A stretch of 35,816 nt of DNA from Prolixibacteraceae bacterium UBA5740. GTDB lineage: Bacteria; Bacteroidota; Bacteroidia; Bacteroidales; Prolixibacteraceae. A program made the translations under genes and the position numbers. The notes under the pieces are model-generated. The model was not told where the DNA came from. It did no database searches and saw only the letters and a program-made list of their open reading frames with translations. Within the stretch, counting starts at the first letter, position 1; each line of letters begins with the position of its first letter. Positions 14,548 through 22,774 of this stretch are shown piece after piece. The stretch covers positions 1 to 35,816 of the forward strand of contig DIFU01000027.1 of the NCBI GenBank assembly GCA_002419285.1, read 5' to 3'.

Positions 14548-15336
14548 TCATTGTTTTCCACTTTTAAAAAAAGACCTGATCAGTGGGTCAGTTGACTTTT
14601 CGAAAGATTCGATATTACCCTCCAGATACACTTCACCCTCGTGAAGCATGATAATTCGATTGGCGGTTGCCCGGGCACATTCAATGTCGTGCGTGATTAT
14701 AAGTGAGGATGTCTTATATTTTTTCTGGACCTCGTTGATCAGTGCGCTGATTTCGTCGGATGTAACCGGATCGAGTCCGGTGGTTGGTTCGTCATACAGC
14801 ATGATCATGGGGTCGACCACAATGGTACGCGCGAGGCTGGCCCGTTTTCGCATGCCACCCGAAAGTTGTGATGGCATCTTGTTCAGCGTGTCAGATAATC
14901 CCACATTTTCCAAAACTTCTTCAATTTTTGCGTCAATCTCGCTTTTTGACAGGTTCTTTTTAATCCTGCGCAACGGGAATTCCAGGTTTTGCCTGATGGT
15001 CATTGAGTCATACAAGGCCCCACTCTGAAAAAGAAAGCCAATTTTTTTTCTCATCTCACTCAGCTCATTTCGGGTCATGTCGTTCACATTCTCACCAAAA
15101 ACGGCAATCGTCCCCTGATTGGGGACCAGCAACCTGACAATGCATTTAATCAGAACCGATTTTCCGGATCCGGATTTACCCAATACCACCAGGTTTTCGC
15201 CATCGTAAAGCTGCAACGACAGATTCTTCAATACATCCACATCGTCGAATCCAATCCTGAGGTTTTCTATTTCGATCACCTTTTGGGGAGTCACTGCATT
15301 ATCCTTTTCGAGGTTCACTGTGCTGGCCATTATCAT
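14548..15336 (-). CDS. mlaF: MlaF-like ABC transporter ATPase
   Basis: 262 residues, the cytoplasmic ATPase that powers MCE lipid transport. Walker A is GKSGSGKSVLIK, the ABC signature LSGGMRKRASLAR, Walker B MIMLYDEPTTGLD and the switch histidine sits in IITHDIE. The form LSGGMRKR with the TTGLDP follow-on is typical of MlaF/Mkl ATPases. ATG 15336 or 15330 are both possible starts. It lies 15 bp downstream of the permease and 24 bp upstream of the MCE protein. Confidence 0.93.
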   Translation of the reverse strand: MIMASTVNLEKDNAVTPQKVIEIENLRIGFDDVDVLKNLSLQLYDGENLVVLGKSGSGKSVLIKCIVRLLVPNQGTIAVFGENVNDMTRNELSEMRKKIGFLFQSGALYDSMTIRQNLEFPLRRIKKNLSKSEIDAKIEEVLENVGLSDTLNKMPSQLSGGMRKRASLARTIVVDPMIMLYDEPTTGLDPVTSDEISALINEVQKKYKTSSLIITHDIECARATANRIIMLHEGEVYLEGNIESFEKSTDPLIRSFFKSGKQ

Positions 15337-15351
15337 TCTTTTAGAAAATTA

Positions 15352-16200
15352 TCAGAGCATATCGGTTATTTGCACCGCAATGAGATCAATCACGATCACG
15401 AGCAGCGATGATAGCACCACGGCCGAATTGGCAGCCTTGCCCACGCTCTCGGTTCCCCTCCCGGCGGTATAGCCTTTGTAGCATCCCACAAACCCGATGG
15501 CTGCTCCAAAGAAGAATGTTTTGATTACGGCCGGCAGAAAATCCATGAAATCGATGGAGCTGAATGCCTGGGAGAAGAACAGAACAAAAGTCACGTCGCC
15601 TTTAATGTTTGCTCCGGCCCAGCTGCCAAGAATACCTAGCGCATCGGCATATAAAACCAGGACGGGCAACATCATGGTTGCCGCCAATACCCTGGTAACC
15701 ACCAGGAAACGGATCGGGTTGGTTGAAGATACTTCCATGGCATCAATTTGCTCGGTTACCTTCATGGACCCTAATTCGGCCCCCATGCCTGATCCAATCT
15801 TACCTGCACAGATCAATGCCGTAATTACCGGTCCCATTTCCCTGATAATGGACAATGCCACCATCCCTGGGAGGAGGGATACAGCGCCGAAATCGACCAG
15901 TGCAGGTCGTGACTGGATGGTCAGAACCAAACCTATGATGATGCCGGTGACTGAAATCAACGGCAAAGTTTTGTTCCCGATTTGATAACACTGGCGCAAA
16001 AACTCCTTTAATTCAAAATCGCGTGAGAATGCCGCCCGGGTTGTTCTCCACAGAAACATAAAAAAATTCGAAACCTCAGCGAAAAAAAGACTGGCCCTGT
16101 GAGTGGTCTGGATTGTTCCCTCACTGATCTTGGTGGCTTGCCTTTTTACATCCTGAAGTTTTGGAATATACCTGACAATAGGAGGTATGAATTTTACCAT
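15352..16200 (-). CDS. mlaE: MlaE-like permease of lipid ABC transporter
   Basis: 282 residues, PF02405-type permease. The hallmark segments are present: SVTGIIIGLVLTIQSRPAL, IREMGPVITALICAGKIGSGMGAELGSM with the conserved EMGP and GAELG blocks, EQIDAMEV, and the C-terminal hydrophobic SAVVLSSLLVIVIDLIAVQI. Several membrane helices cover residues 70-280. It should form the inner-membrane channel for phospholipids with MlaF and MlaD. It starts 17 bp after the CsbD-like gene stops, so the whole Mla cluster appears to be driven from the double-box promoter ahead of CsbD. Confidence 0.92.
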   Translation of the reverse strand: MVKFIPPIVRYIPKLQDVKRQATKISEGTIQTTHRASLFFAEVSNFFMFLWRTTRAAFSRDFELKEFLRQCYQIGNKTLPLISVTGIIIGLVLTIQSRPALVDFGAVSLLPGMVALSIIREMGPVITALICAGKIGSGMGAELGSMKVTEQIDAMEVSSTNPIRFLVVTRVLAATMMLPVLVLYADALGILGSWAGANIKGDVTFVLFFSQAFSSIDFMDFLPAVIKTFFFGAAIGFVGCYKGYTAGRGTESVGKAANSAVVLSSLLVIVIDLIAVQITDML

Positions 16201-16217
16201 AAATATAGATTCAACTA

Positions 16218-16403
16218 TTACAAATCAGCCAGTATTTGTCTGATCTCATCCATTGTTTTGCCCAGCTTTTTCTGGAGATTGCCAAGCATTTCCTCTTTTT
16301 TGCCTTCAGCATACATGAGGTCATCGTCAGTCAACGAAGCAAACTTTTGTTTGAGTTTGCCTTTCTGTTCGTTCCAGTTTCCGGTTAATTCTGTCTTGTT
16401 CAT
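16218..16403 (-). CDS. CsbD-like general stress protein
   Basis: A 61-residue protein starting at ATG 16403 (MNKTELTGNWNEQKGKLKQK); the frame stays open upstream but only this start gives the family N terminus. It matches the CsbD family: GNWNEQKGKLKQKFASLTDDDL followed by EGKKEEMLGNLQKKLGKT. CsbD-like proteins accumulate under general stress and their biochemical role is unknown. It is the first gene of a run that continues into mlaE, mlaF, mlaD and the Omp85-like gene, which ties a stress protein to lipid transport in one transcription unit. Confidence 0.88.
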   Translation of the reverse strand: MNKTELTGNWNEQKGKLKQKFASLTDDDLMYAEGKKEEMLGNLQKKLGKTMDEIRQILADL

Positions 16404-16463
16404 CACATTTAAGATTTTAAATACCGCTGCCGGCGGTGCAGTTATGATGGAGCTATCACTCAG

Positions 16464-16528
16464 CAAAGATCAACGGTTCAGCGCCTTTTGGCGTTACACA
16501 TTTTCGGATTTGAGTTGTATGATTCACA
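16464..16528 (-). promoter_or_regulatory. Double-box promoter of the CsbD-Mla operon
   Basis: Read leftward: TGT, distal box GAATCATACAAC (16514-16525), proximal box AAAATGTGTAAC (16493-16504), 21-bp gap, GATCTTTG (16464-16471) as -7 element. The leader is about 55 nt. The distal box overlaps the stop codon of the preceding gene (16524-16526). Confidence 0.72.
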
Positions 16529-16916
16529 CATTTGGATTGACATCCTCATCGTCACGGGAGATTAGACGCTGTGCAAATGATTTTAATGCTTTTGGAGCAT
16601 AGGCAACCATGCTGGTAACCCCCAACTGTAAAATGAGTCCCATCAACTTTGCCGACTTATTTCCCGATTTTCCAATAAGCATGGCCCTTTTTGAAAGAAA
16701 GCCGGCTAAAAGGCCAAAGCCAATATTGAAAATATTGTTGATGATGTAAGAAGAAGAGCCAACCTCCTTCAATGTGCTTTCAAAGAGTTTTACGGGCTTA
16801 AGGCTTTCGTATGCCTGGAAAAAATTCGATTTCATTGCCTGTAAATGAACAGCTTTCTCTGCTTCCAACAATTCGATGGCTTCTTTTAGCCTGGCAGTTG
16901 TCGCAATATTTTCCAT
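16524..16916 (-). CDS. Small protein with a hydrophobic middle, unknown
   Basis: 130 residues. Residues 1-30 are an amphipathic helix (LKEAIELLEAEKAVHLQAM), followed by moderately hydrophobic stretches (IINNIFNIGFGLLAGFLS and LMGLILQLGVTSMVAYAPKAL) that may be membrane-associated, and an acidic tail (SRDDEDVNPNV). I do not recognise the family. Its start is 5 bp from the stop of the holin-like gene, so the two are coupled and follow the YtxH gene. This YtxH/holin/unknown trio probably acts at the inner membrane in stress. The stop codon lies inside the next operon's activator box. Confidence 0.65.
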   Translation of the reverse strand: MENIATTARLKEAIELLEAEKAVHLQAMKSNFFQAYESLKPVKLFESTLKEVGSSSYIINNIFNIGFGLLAGFLSKRAMLIGKSGNKSAKLMGLILQLGVTSMVAYAPKALKSFAQRLISRDDEDVNPNV

Positions 16917-16921
16917 ATCAA

Positions 16922-17263
16922 TTATTTAAACAACTGGTTAATCAGGTAATCTGAAATTTTCCTTTTCATCCTCTTATGCATGAAGAAATGAAATCCGATT
17001 CCCCCAAGCGCCCAAAGAGCTGCGATCATAAAAAAACCATAGAAATTATTCCCGAAAATGTTGCCAAGCCAAAATGCAAGGCCAAAATTGAAAAAGATCA
17101 GAAACAATACAAGGATAATGAAGGCAACGATGTGCGGGATAAAACCCGACACCACATCCGTCAACTTGTCCAATGTTTTAAGCTTAACCAGCTCAACTTC
17201 AGCCAATCCATACTTTATGGTGCTTTCAAGAAGCGACTCGACCAGTTTTAAATTATTATCCAT
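16922..17263 (-). CDS. Holin-superfamily (Phage_holin_3_6-like) membrane protein
   Basis: 113 residues with two strong membrane helices (about 45-68, AFIILVLFLIFFNFGLAFWLG; about 75-95, FYGFFMIAALWALGGIGFHF), a helical cytoplasmic N terminus and a basic C terminus (KRMKRKISDYL). Size and topology match small stress-associated proteins named phage holin family or DUF1469, which are chromosomal and unrelated to prophage lysis. It sits between YtxH and the unknown 130-residue protein. No phage genes are near. Function is not established. Confidence 0.65.
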   Translation of the reverse strand: MDNNLKLVESLLESTIKYGLAEVELVKLKTLDKLTDVVSGFIPHIVAFIILVLFLIFFNFGLAFWLGNIFGNNFYGFFMIAALWALGGIGFHFFMHKRMKRKISDYLINQLFK

Positions 17264-17362
17264 TGCATTTTTGCTTTATAATGCTTCATTTTCTGTGATA
17301 CAGGAATAAGTTTTCTATGGTTCAACCAACATGAAATACTATTAATCCATCAAAACCTGTGT

Positions 17363-17626
17363 CTATTTTACAGGGCCTCCAGCCTCTTTTTGATTAACGA
17401 TTTCTGCTGCGTAATCAGAAACCTCCACTTTCACCTTCTCGAAATTTCTGGTAACAACATCAAGCAAACCATTGAATTTATCCTTTAAGGCATCGGAGTA
17501 GTTTTCACCGCTTTTCAAGATTTTTCTGCGGGTTTTCGATCCTTTTGCAGGGGCAAACAGAATCCCCGCGACGGCGCCGGCTGCAACTCCAGCCAGTACG
17601 CCTAACATTAACTTTCCTGAACTCAT
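17363..17626 (-). CDS. YtxH-domain stress protein
   Basis: 87 residues with the YtxH signature: a glycine/alanine-rich membrane segment MLGVLAGVAAGAVAGILFAP followed by KGSKTRRKI and an amphipathic helix (SDALKDKFNGLLDVV). YtxH proteins are small membrane proteins induced by general stress in many bacteria; the biochemical role is unknown. The gene starts 108 bp after the M48 peptidase stops. That gap has a fragmentary match to the double box but no second box, so read-through from upstream seems more likely. Confidence 0.85.
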   Translation of the reverse strand: MSSGKLMLGVLAGVAAGAVAGILFAPAKGSKTRRKILKSGENYSDALKDKFNGLLDVVTRNFEKVKVEVSDYAAEIVNQKEAGGPVK

Positions 17627-17734
17627 GGTATTAATTGTTTTAATGATTAAATAAAAATTTATTGTTTTTGGTCAGCCATTCCGCATTGAATGGAAACTAT
17701 TATTTTCCTGACTGATGTTCTTTATTCACTGTTT

Positions 17735-18595
17735 CTATTTTGTCTGATTATAATATTTCATGGCTTCGGGCATAAACTGCTTCAGCTTTCTTATTCTTGT
17801 TTCATCCGAAGGGTGGGTGCTTAAAAACTCGGGGGGATTTGCCCCACCCGCATTGGACATTCGCTCCCAGAAAGGAATTGCCTCATTCGGGTTATAACCT
17901 GCCATGGCGGCAAATATCAACCCATACTGGTCAGCCTCCGTTTCCTGCTGTCGTGACCATGGCAACAAAGCTCCCAACTGGCTTCCAATTCCATAAGACA
18001 TCATAAACAGTTCCTGGGTTTCCTGGGGTTTCTGCGACAATGCCACTTGCAAGGCAACCCCACCCAATTGCTGCATCATGGCCTGGCTCATTCTTTCACT
18101 TCCATGTTTGGCAATGGCATGTGCAATTTCGTGCCCCATGACAATGGCCAGTCCGGTTTCGGATTGGGTAAGAGGCAATAAGCCTGTATATACCACGACC
18201 TTTCCTCCTGGCATACACCAGGCATTGGCCGACTCATTTTCAACCGTGTTAAATTCCCAGTTGTAACCTTCGAGCACAGATCCCATTCCCTGTGCGTTGT
18301 AATACTTTAAAATCGCGTTTGAAATACGCGCTCCAACCCGGTCAACCATGGCAGCCTCCCGGTTTCCTGAACTCAGGACCTTGTTCCCGTCAAGGAAGGT
18401 CTTGTATTGGTCCACAGCCATCAGCTGCATTTCCGATTCGTTTACGAGACTTAGCTGGTTTCGTCCTGTTACCAGATTGAGGGCACATCCGGTAAATAAA
18501 GCGGCAACCAGAACCAGTAGAATAAGTCTCATGGCCAGATAACTGATTCCGGTTTGCCTGCTTTTTAAGTGGTTACTATAGGAAATTGTTTTCAT
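17735..18595 (-). CDS. M48-family metallopeptidase lipoprotein
   Basis: 286 residues from ATG 18595; ATG 18532 (MRLILLVLVAALFTGC) is an attractive alternative that gives a minimal lipoprotein signal. Either way the lipobox LFTGC (Cys37 in the long form) predicts a lipid anchor. The zinc motif is H155-E156-I-A-H159, with E220 in ETEAD as third ligand. The layout matches the Oma1/BepA/LoiP-like M48 peptidases that degrade or check misfolded envelope proteins. It follows the radical SAM gene by 19 bp in the same transcript. This supports a quality-control role in a regulon concerned with the envelope. Confidence 0.88.
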   Translation of the reverse strand: MKTISYSNHLKSRQTGISYLAMRLILLVLVAALFTGCALNLVTGRNQLSLVNESEMQLMAVDQYKTFLDGNKVLSSGNREAAMVDRVGARISNAILKYYNAQGMGSVLEGYNWEFNTVENESANAWCMPGGKVVVYTGLLPLTQSETGLAIVMGHEIAHAIAKHGSERMSQAMMQQLGGVALQVALSQKPQETQELFMMSYGIGSQLGALLPWSRQQETEADQYGLIFAAMAGYNPNEAIPFWERMSNAGGANPPEFLSTHPSDETRIRKLKQFMPEAMKYYNQTK

Positions 18596-18614
18596 TGAAT
18601 TTTACTTTTACGTT

Positions 18615-20105
18615 CTAACTTTTATTTCTAAGCCCGTATACGGTTCGAAAATGGTGGCCGTACAGAGCGTAGGTAACAGCATCGATCAGTAGCCCGGGCC
18701 GGCGAAAGAGCGTCCACAGCAGCAATTTCCAGTATTCCCGGCGACCCTTGTTTGCCAGTCCGATGATAAAATCTGATTTCATAAAACCTTTCAAATAATT
18801 CAATTGTATCTTGTTTTTCCCGGCCTTAGGTCGCCTGTAATTGATCAGGCACTGCCGGATTCTTTGATAGTAGGGTTTTGTGGAATAAATTCCGGTGATG
18901 ATTTTTTTATAGCCATCAAGCAATTCGCCCTGATCCATTTTAGGAATAAAATTGAGGGACGCATCCGTATTATTCCCAGTTGATTCGGCGATCAGCCGGT
19001 TTTCGGCTTCCAGTCGTTTATACAGCTTTGTGTGTTTGGGAGCATTGAGGAGTCCAACCATTGCCGAGACAATTCCACTTTGCTGGATAAAATCAATCTG
19101 CCGCTGGAATACAGAGGGCGTATCGCTTTCGAAACCGACAATAAACCCCCCGGATACCTGCAACCCTGCATTTTGTATTTTCTTCACGCTGCTCAACAGG
19201 TCCCTGTTTCTGTTCTGGCTTTTATTGCATTCCTCAAGTGAACTTTCTTCAGGCGTTTCAATACCAACGAATGTGGAAGTAAACCCGGCCTCAACCATCA
19301 GTTGCATTAATTCCTCATCGTCGGCCAGATTGATGGATGTTTCCGTGTTGAACTTAAAAGGATGATGGTGGCTCTGCATCCAGCTTTTCATTGCCGGAAG
19401 AAGGTTGTTTTTTATGTCGTGTTTATTTCCGATGAAATTGTCATCCACAATCAGTACCGGGCCCCGCCAATCGAGGTGATAGAGCGTATCGAGCTCTACC
19501 AATACCTGCTTTGGTGTTTTAGTGCGTACCTTATGCCCCAAAAGGGTGGTGATTTCGCAAAAATCACATGCATACGGGCATCCCCTTGAAACCTGTACAT
19601 TCATAAAGGCATAGTCCAGGGCCAACAATAAATGATAGTCGGGGATCGGGGTCACGGTGATGTCGGCAAATTCATTGGTCTCGTAAATGCGTTGGGGTGT
19701 CACCCCCGAATACACATCTTTCAGGAACCTGGGCAGGGTGATTTCTGCTTCATTCAGCACAAAATGGTCAATCTGGGGATAGTTGTTATACTCCTGTGTA
19801 AAGAGCGGACCTCCAGCCACCACTTTGACCTTGCTTTTCACGCATTCTTCCAGTACTTTAGCCACTGACTCCTTCTGAATGTACATTGCACTAATGAAGA
19901 CATAATCGGCCCAGGCGAGATCATTGGCCCGAAGCGATGTTACGTTCAGGTCGACAAGCCTTTTGTGCCAGTATTTGGGAAGCATAGCCGATACGGTGAC
20001 CAAACCCAATGGTGGCACGGCAGCCTTTTTTGAAATGAAAGGCAAAACATGCGTGAAACTCCAGAATGAATCAGGGTATTTTGGGTATAACAATAAAATA
20101 TTCAT
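18615..20105 (-). CDS. B12-binding radical SAM protein (DUF4070-type)
   Basis: 496 residues from ATG 20105 (MNILLLYPKYPDSFWS); the longer frame to 20192 would overlap the preceding gene. Residues 1-135 are a cobalamin-binding domain (PPLGLVTVSAMLP and VAGGPLFTQEY), though I do not see the classical DxHxxG loop. The radical SAM core begins near 165 with the 4Fe-4S motif C176-PYA-C180-DF-C183. The C-terminal region (about 375-490) resembles DUF4070 (KRLEAENRL, NFIPKM, YYQRIRQCL). This class includes HpnR, the hopanoid C-3 methylase, but also many uncharacterised enzymes, and no hopanoid genes are here. The position between envelope genes suggests a lipid or cofactor modification, which is inference. 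Confidence 0.85.
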   Translation of the reverse strand: MNILLLYPKYPDSFWSFTHVLPFISKKAAVPPLGLVTVSAMLPKYWHKRLVDLNVTSLRANDLAWADYVFISAMYIQKESVAKVLEECVKSKVKVVAGGPLFTQEYNNYPQIDHFVLNEAEITLPRFLKDVYSGVTPQRIYETNEFADITVTPIPDYHLLLALDYAFMNVQVSRGCPYACDFCEITTLLGHKVRTKTPKQVLVELDTLYHLDWRGPVLIVDDNFIGNKHDIKNNLLPAMKSWMQSHHHPFKFNTETSINLADDEELMQLMVEAGFTSTFVGIETPEESSLEECNKSQNRNRDLLSSVKKIQNAGLQVSGGFIVGFESDTPSVFQRQIDFIQQSGIVSAMVGLLNAPKHTKLYKRLEAENRLIAESTGNNTDASLNFIPKMDQGELLDGYKKIITGIYSTKPYYQRIRQCLINYRRPKAGKNKIQLNYLKGFMKSDFIIGLANKGRREYWKLLLWTLFRRPGLLIDAVTYALYGHHFRTVYGLRNKS

Positions 20106-20160
20106 AAACTCTTCTCTCAGTGTTTGAAACAGAATTTTAAATGCCGGGAGCAGAAACGAA

Positions 20161-20370
20161 TCATTTCCTGTTTCCCTGCCATACGAATACACCTCCGACA
20201 GCCATTACAGCGACACCAATGAATGGTGACCACCTGAAGTTGTGAGGCTTGTCGGCAGTAATTTTTAAATCCCCGATTTTAACCACTTCCTCCCTGGTGA
20301 AGAAAGAAAATGTAGTAAAAATGGTCAGTAACAATCCTACCAGAATAATTATTAATCCTATTCTTTTCAT
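20161..20370 (-). CDS. Small two-helix membrane protein, unknown
   Basis: 69 residues: helix 1 (residues 4-23, IGLIIILVGLLLTIFTTFSF), a short loop with charged residues and a KITADKPHNF segment, and helix 2 (50-65, PFIGVAVMAVGGVFVWQG). Such proteins occur beside stress genes in Bacteroidota, sometimes annotated as DUF3185; I am not sure of that match. It is the first gene after a double-box promoter and is followed after 55 bp by the radical SAM gene. Confidence 0.65.
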   Translation of the reverse strand: MKRIGLIIILVGLLLTIFTTFSFFTREEVVKIGDLKITADKPHNFRWSPFIGVAVMAVGGVFVWQGNRK

Positions 20371-20395
20371 CTTAACAAGGTGTTATAATTCCATG

Positions 20396-20460
20396 GTAAG
20401 TTACATAATGATAAAGGGGAAGTCCTTACAAAATTCTTTACAATTGTTACATGATTCACA
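20396..20460 (-). promoter_or_regulatory. Double-box promoter of the small membrane protein/radical SAM operon
   Basis: Read leftward: distal box GAATCATGTAAC (20446-20457, perfect), proximal box GAATTTTGTAAG (20425-20436), 21-bp gap, and TAACTTAC (20396-20403), a weak -7 match. The distal end is 2 bp from the stop codon of tamL. Confidence 0.68.
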
Positions 20461-20461
20461 T

Positions 20462-22774
20462 CTAAAAAGGATAGCCAATTGCCACATTCAGAACCAGGTT
20501 ATCTTTTCGCCAGGTCGCGCTTCCAAAGTCAGTCTGGCTGGCAACCCACCGGTGGTTTTCAGGGAGCCAGGGTTTTCGAAGTGGAAATGCCAGGTCGAAC
20601 CGTAACAGAAAGAAAGAAACATCGAGCCTGAGTCCGGCACCTGCACAAACAGCCAATTCATTCATGAACCGGGAGAAAACGAACGGGCTTCCAATGCTTG
20701 CGGGACTCGACTTATGCAACCACACATTGCCAGCGTCGGCAAACATTGCTCCTTTCAGGAAACGGTAAATGGTAAACCGGTATTCACTGCTGAATTCGAG
20801 TTTGACATCTCCACCCAATTGAAGAAAACCTATGGTATTTCCATCCTGATAATGAGTCCCGGGCCCAACGGAATTGATCTGAAAAGCGCGGATGCTATTG
20901 GCACCCCCACTGAAAAACTGCTTTGAATAGGGCAGGATGGATGAATTTCCATAGGGTTTGGCAACCCCTGAAAACAACCGCATGGCCATCCTTGTGTTAT
21001 TCCGGAAAGTATAGTAGCCACGCATATCGACACTCAACTTGGCAAACTGTGAATATACTGATCCCGCGATGGATGAGGGTTCATCGGCAGAGGGCTTGTC
21101 CCCGCCGACAATCTTTACCAGCGAAAAAGCGTTACCGGCAGTTTCGGCTGAACCCTGAAAAAAAAGCTGCAGTTTTTTGGTCGGAATTACCTGCTCATTA
21201 TAGGTGAAGGAATAATTTGCCCCGGCAATGAACTGTTCTTCATAACTTTTCTTGAGATACGGGTTGGCCGCCAGCAGTGCCTTGAAATCTTCGGATTCGT
21301 TAGCCAGGGAAGTAAAACTCAAGCCCACGGGACTAAAATCATGCTGCTTCCTGATATTTTCTTTCCATCGATATCCAAAATCCAGCGAGAAAGTCTTCAT
21401 GTCGAAATAGTTCACCCTTTTGAGGTATTGGTAGGATAACGACAACCGGGTGGTTGGAATGAATTTGCTGTTTCTGGTATCAGCATCGAAAGGAACAATC
21501 AGGTGAGGGAAAGTTAATTCGAGTTGCGGGTTGAAGGAATAAGAAAATATGTTTGTGGAATTCCCGTTCAACTGGGCTTCATACGATCCGGCCAGGTTGA
21601 GGTTAAGCAATTCGCCCCCCTTGAATGTATTCCTGTTCAGCAAGTTCAGGTTGAATCGGGGGCCAGCAAAGTTATTCGATTTTGAAACCAGGTCCATCTC
21701 GGCCCTGAACGTTTTGCGGGGGACCGTGGTCATTAACACATTGGCATTGAGTAAACCAGGAGCTCCAGTTTCGCTATCGGAAAATTTCACCTGCACAAAC
21801 TTGAAATTCCCCATCGACATTAACCGGTTCAGGGTTTTGTAATGGTTCTGTCTTGAATAAATATCACCCTTACGGATAAAGACCGACTTAAGTAATACCC
21901 GAGGCCTGATATACTGGTCGGGCCAGGAGCCCCTCAATATGTAATTACGGTAGTGGAGGGTGTCATTGCCAGTGACCGCATCTCCCTCACTCAGGGTATA
22001 ATCCTGGTCAATGAGTACCTGATTGATCCGGTAGGCAGTGAGGGCATTGACCGGCAAACTGTCTTTTAAGGTAAGTTGAAACGACACAACATGATCGGCT
22101 GTTGAAGTATCGGCCTTGAAAAGCAAATAATCAGGATTGAAATAAAAATATCCTTTGTTTTTCAGGACATCATCGAGGCGGATTCTTTCGCTGCGCAAAA
22201 CTTCGAGGTCATAATCCTTGCCGGGTTTGATCAGTGTATTTTCCTTTTCGGAAAGCAAGGCTTTTTCTATACTATCATTACTGAGCGCATAAGTCAGCTC
22301 CCCCTGCAAATAAGGTTTGTGAATTGAGCTGGTATAGCGCACTTTCGCCGTATTCCCCTTTTCGACCACTTCGTAGGTTGTGGTGCCGTTGAAGATGCCC
22401 AGATTGAACAGCCGGGTATCAATGTATCCGGCGGTAACTCCGGGTTTCACGCCGCTCAGGTAAACAGGCGCCTCTCCCCTCTTCCTGATCCATTTACCCA
22501 ACCAGGTTTTGGGGTCGTCAGCGGTTATCAAATTCAACCACAGCTGGGGGCGCATACCCAGGTAACTTTTGTTTGGCTCAGGCCGAATTCCCGATTGCGC
22601 CACTTTTTCGATAACCCTCTTTTCCTTTTTGTCCAGGTCCCCACTATTTACCAGATTTATTTCAGCTCCGGTATAAAGCTTTTCTTCGGGTGCCAAAAGC
22701 CTTATCCCGCTGCAGGCTGAAAGCAGCCAGCAGGATAAGATAATAAGCACCAGGTATCGGACGGGTTGTTTCAT
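20462..22774 (-). CDS. tamL: TamL, lipoprotein TamA/BamA-family outer-membrane protein
   Basis: 770 residues with the lipobox LLSAC (Cys21), the feature that separates the TamL form of Bacteroidota from TamA. POTRA-type modules occupy about 35-330 (IRLDDVLKNKGYFYFNPDYLLFKAD), then an Omp85 barrel, with the conserved QFFSGGANSIRAFQINSVGPG segment (about 625-645) and a final strand KDNLVLNVAIGYPF ending in Phe. Tam pairs with TamB to build or deliver lipids to the outer membrane. The gene overlaps tamB by 4 bp (ATGA), so the two are translationally coupled. Confidence 0.92.
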   Translation of the reverse strand: MKQPVRYLVLIILSCWLLSACSGIRLLAPEEKLYTGAEINLVNSGDLDKKEKRVIEKVAQSGIRPEPNKSYLGMRPQLWLNLITADDPKTWLGKWIRKRGEAPVYLSGVKPGVTAGYIDTRLFNLGIFNGTTTYEVVEKGNTAKVRYTSSIHKPYLQGELTYALSNDSIEKALLSEKENTLIKPGKDYDLEVLRSERIRLDDVLKNKGYFYFNPDYLLFKADTSTADHVVSFQLTLKDSLPVNALTAYRINQVLIDQDYTLSEGDAVTGNDTLHYRNYILRGSWPDQYIRPRVLLKSVFIRKGDIYSRQNHYKTLNRLMSMGNFKFVQVKFSDSETGAPGLLNANVLMTTVPRKTFRAEMDLVSKSNNFAGPRFNLNLLNRNTFKGGELLNLNLAGSYEAQLNGNSTNIFSYSFNPQLELTFPHLIVPFDADTRNSKFIPTTRLSLSYQYLKRVNYFDMKTFSLDFGYRWKENIRKQHDFSPVGLSFTSLANESEDFKALLAANPYLKKSYEEQFIAGANYSFTYNEQVIPTKKLQLFFQGSAETAGNAFSLVKIVGGDKPSADEPSSIAGSVYSQFAKLSVDMRGYYTFRNNTRMAMRLFSGVAKPYGNSSILPYSKQFFSGGANSIRAFQINSVGPGTHYQDGNTIGFLQLGGDVKLEFSSEYRFTIYRFLKGAMFADAGNVWLHKSSPASIGSPFVFSRFMNELAVCAGAGLRLDVSFFLLRFDLAFPLRKPWLPENHRWVASQTDFGSATWRKDNLVLNVAIGYPF

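Noticed and set aside
15497..15985. 162-codon open frame on the plus strand
   Set aside because: Antisense to mlaE, which has conserved permease motifs throughout.
16922..17263. Prophage remnant suggested by the holin-like protein
   Set aside because: No integrase, lysin, capsid or attachment-site repeats nearby; chromosomal stress proteins of this topology are common.
17627..17734. GTGAATAA-like fragment ahead of the YtxH gene
   Set aside because: A partial distal box only; no TGTAAC-like proximal box and no -7 element at the required distance.
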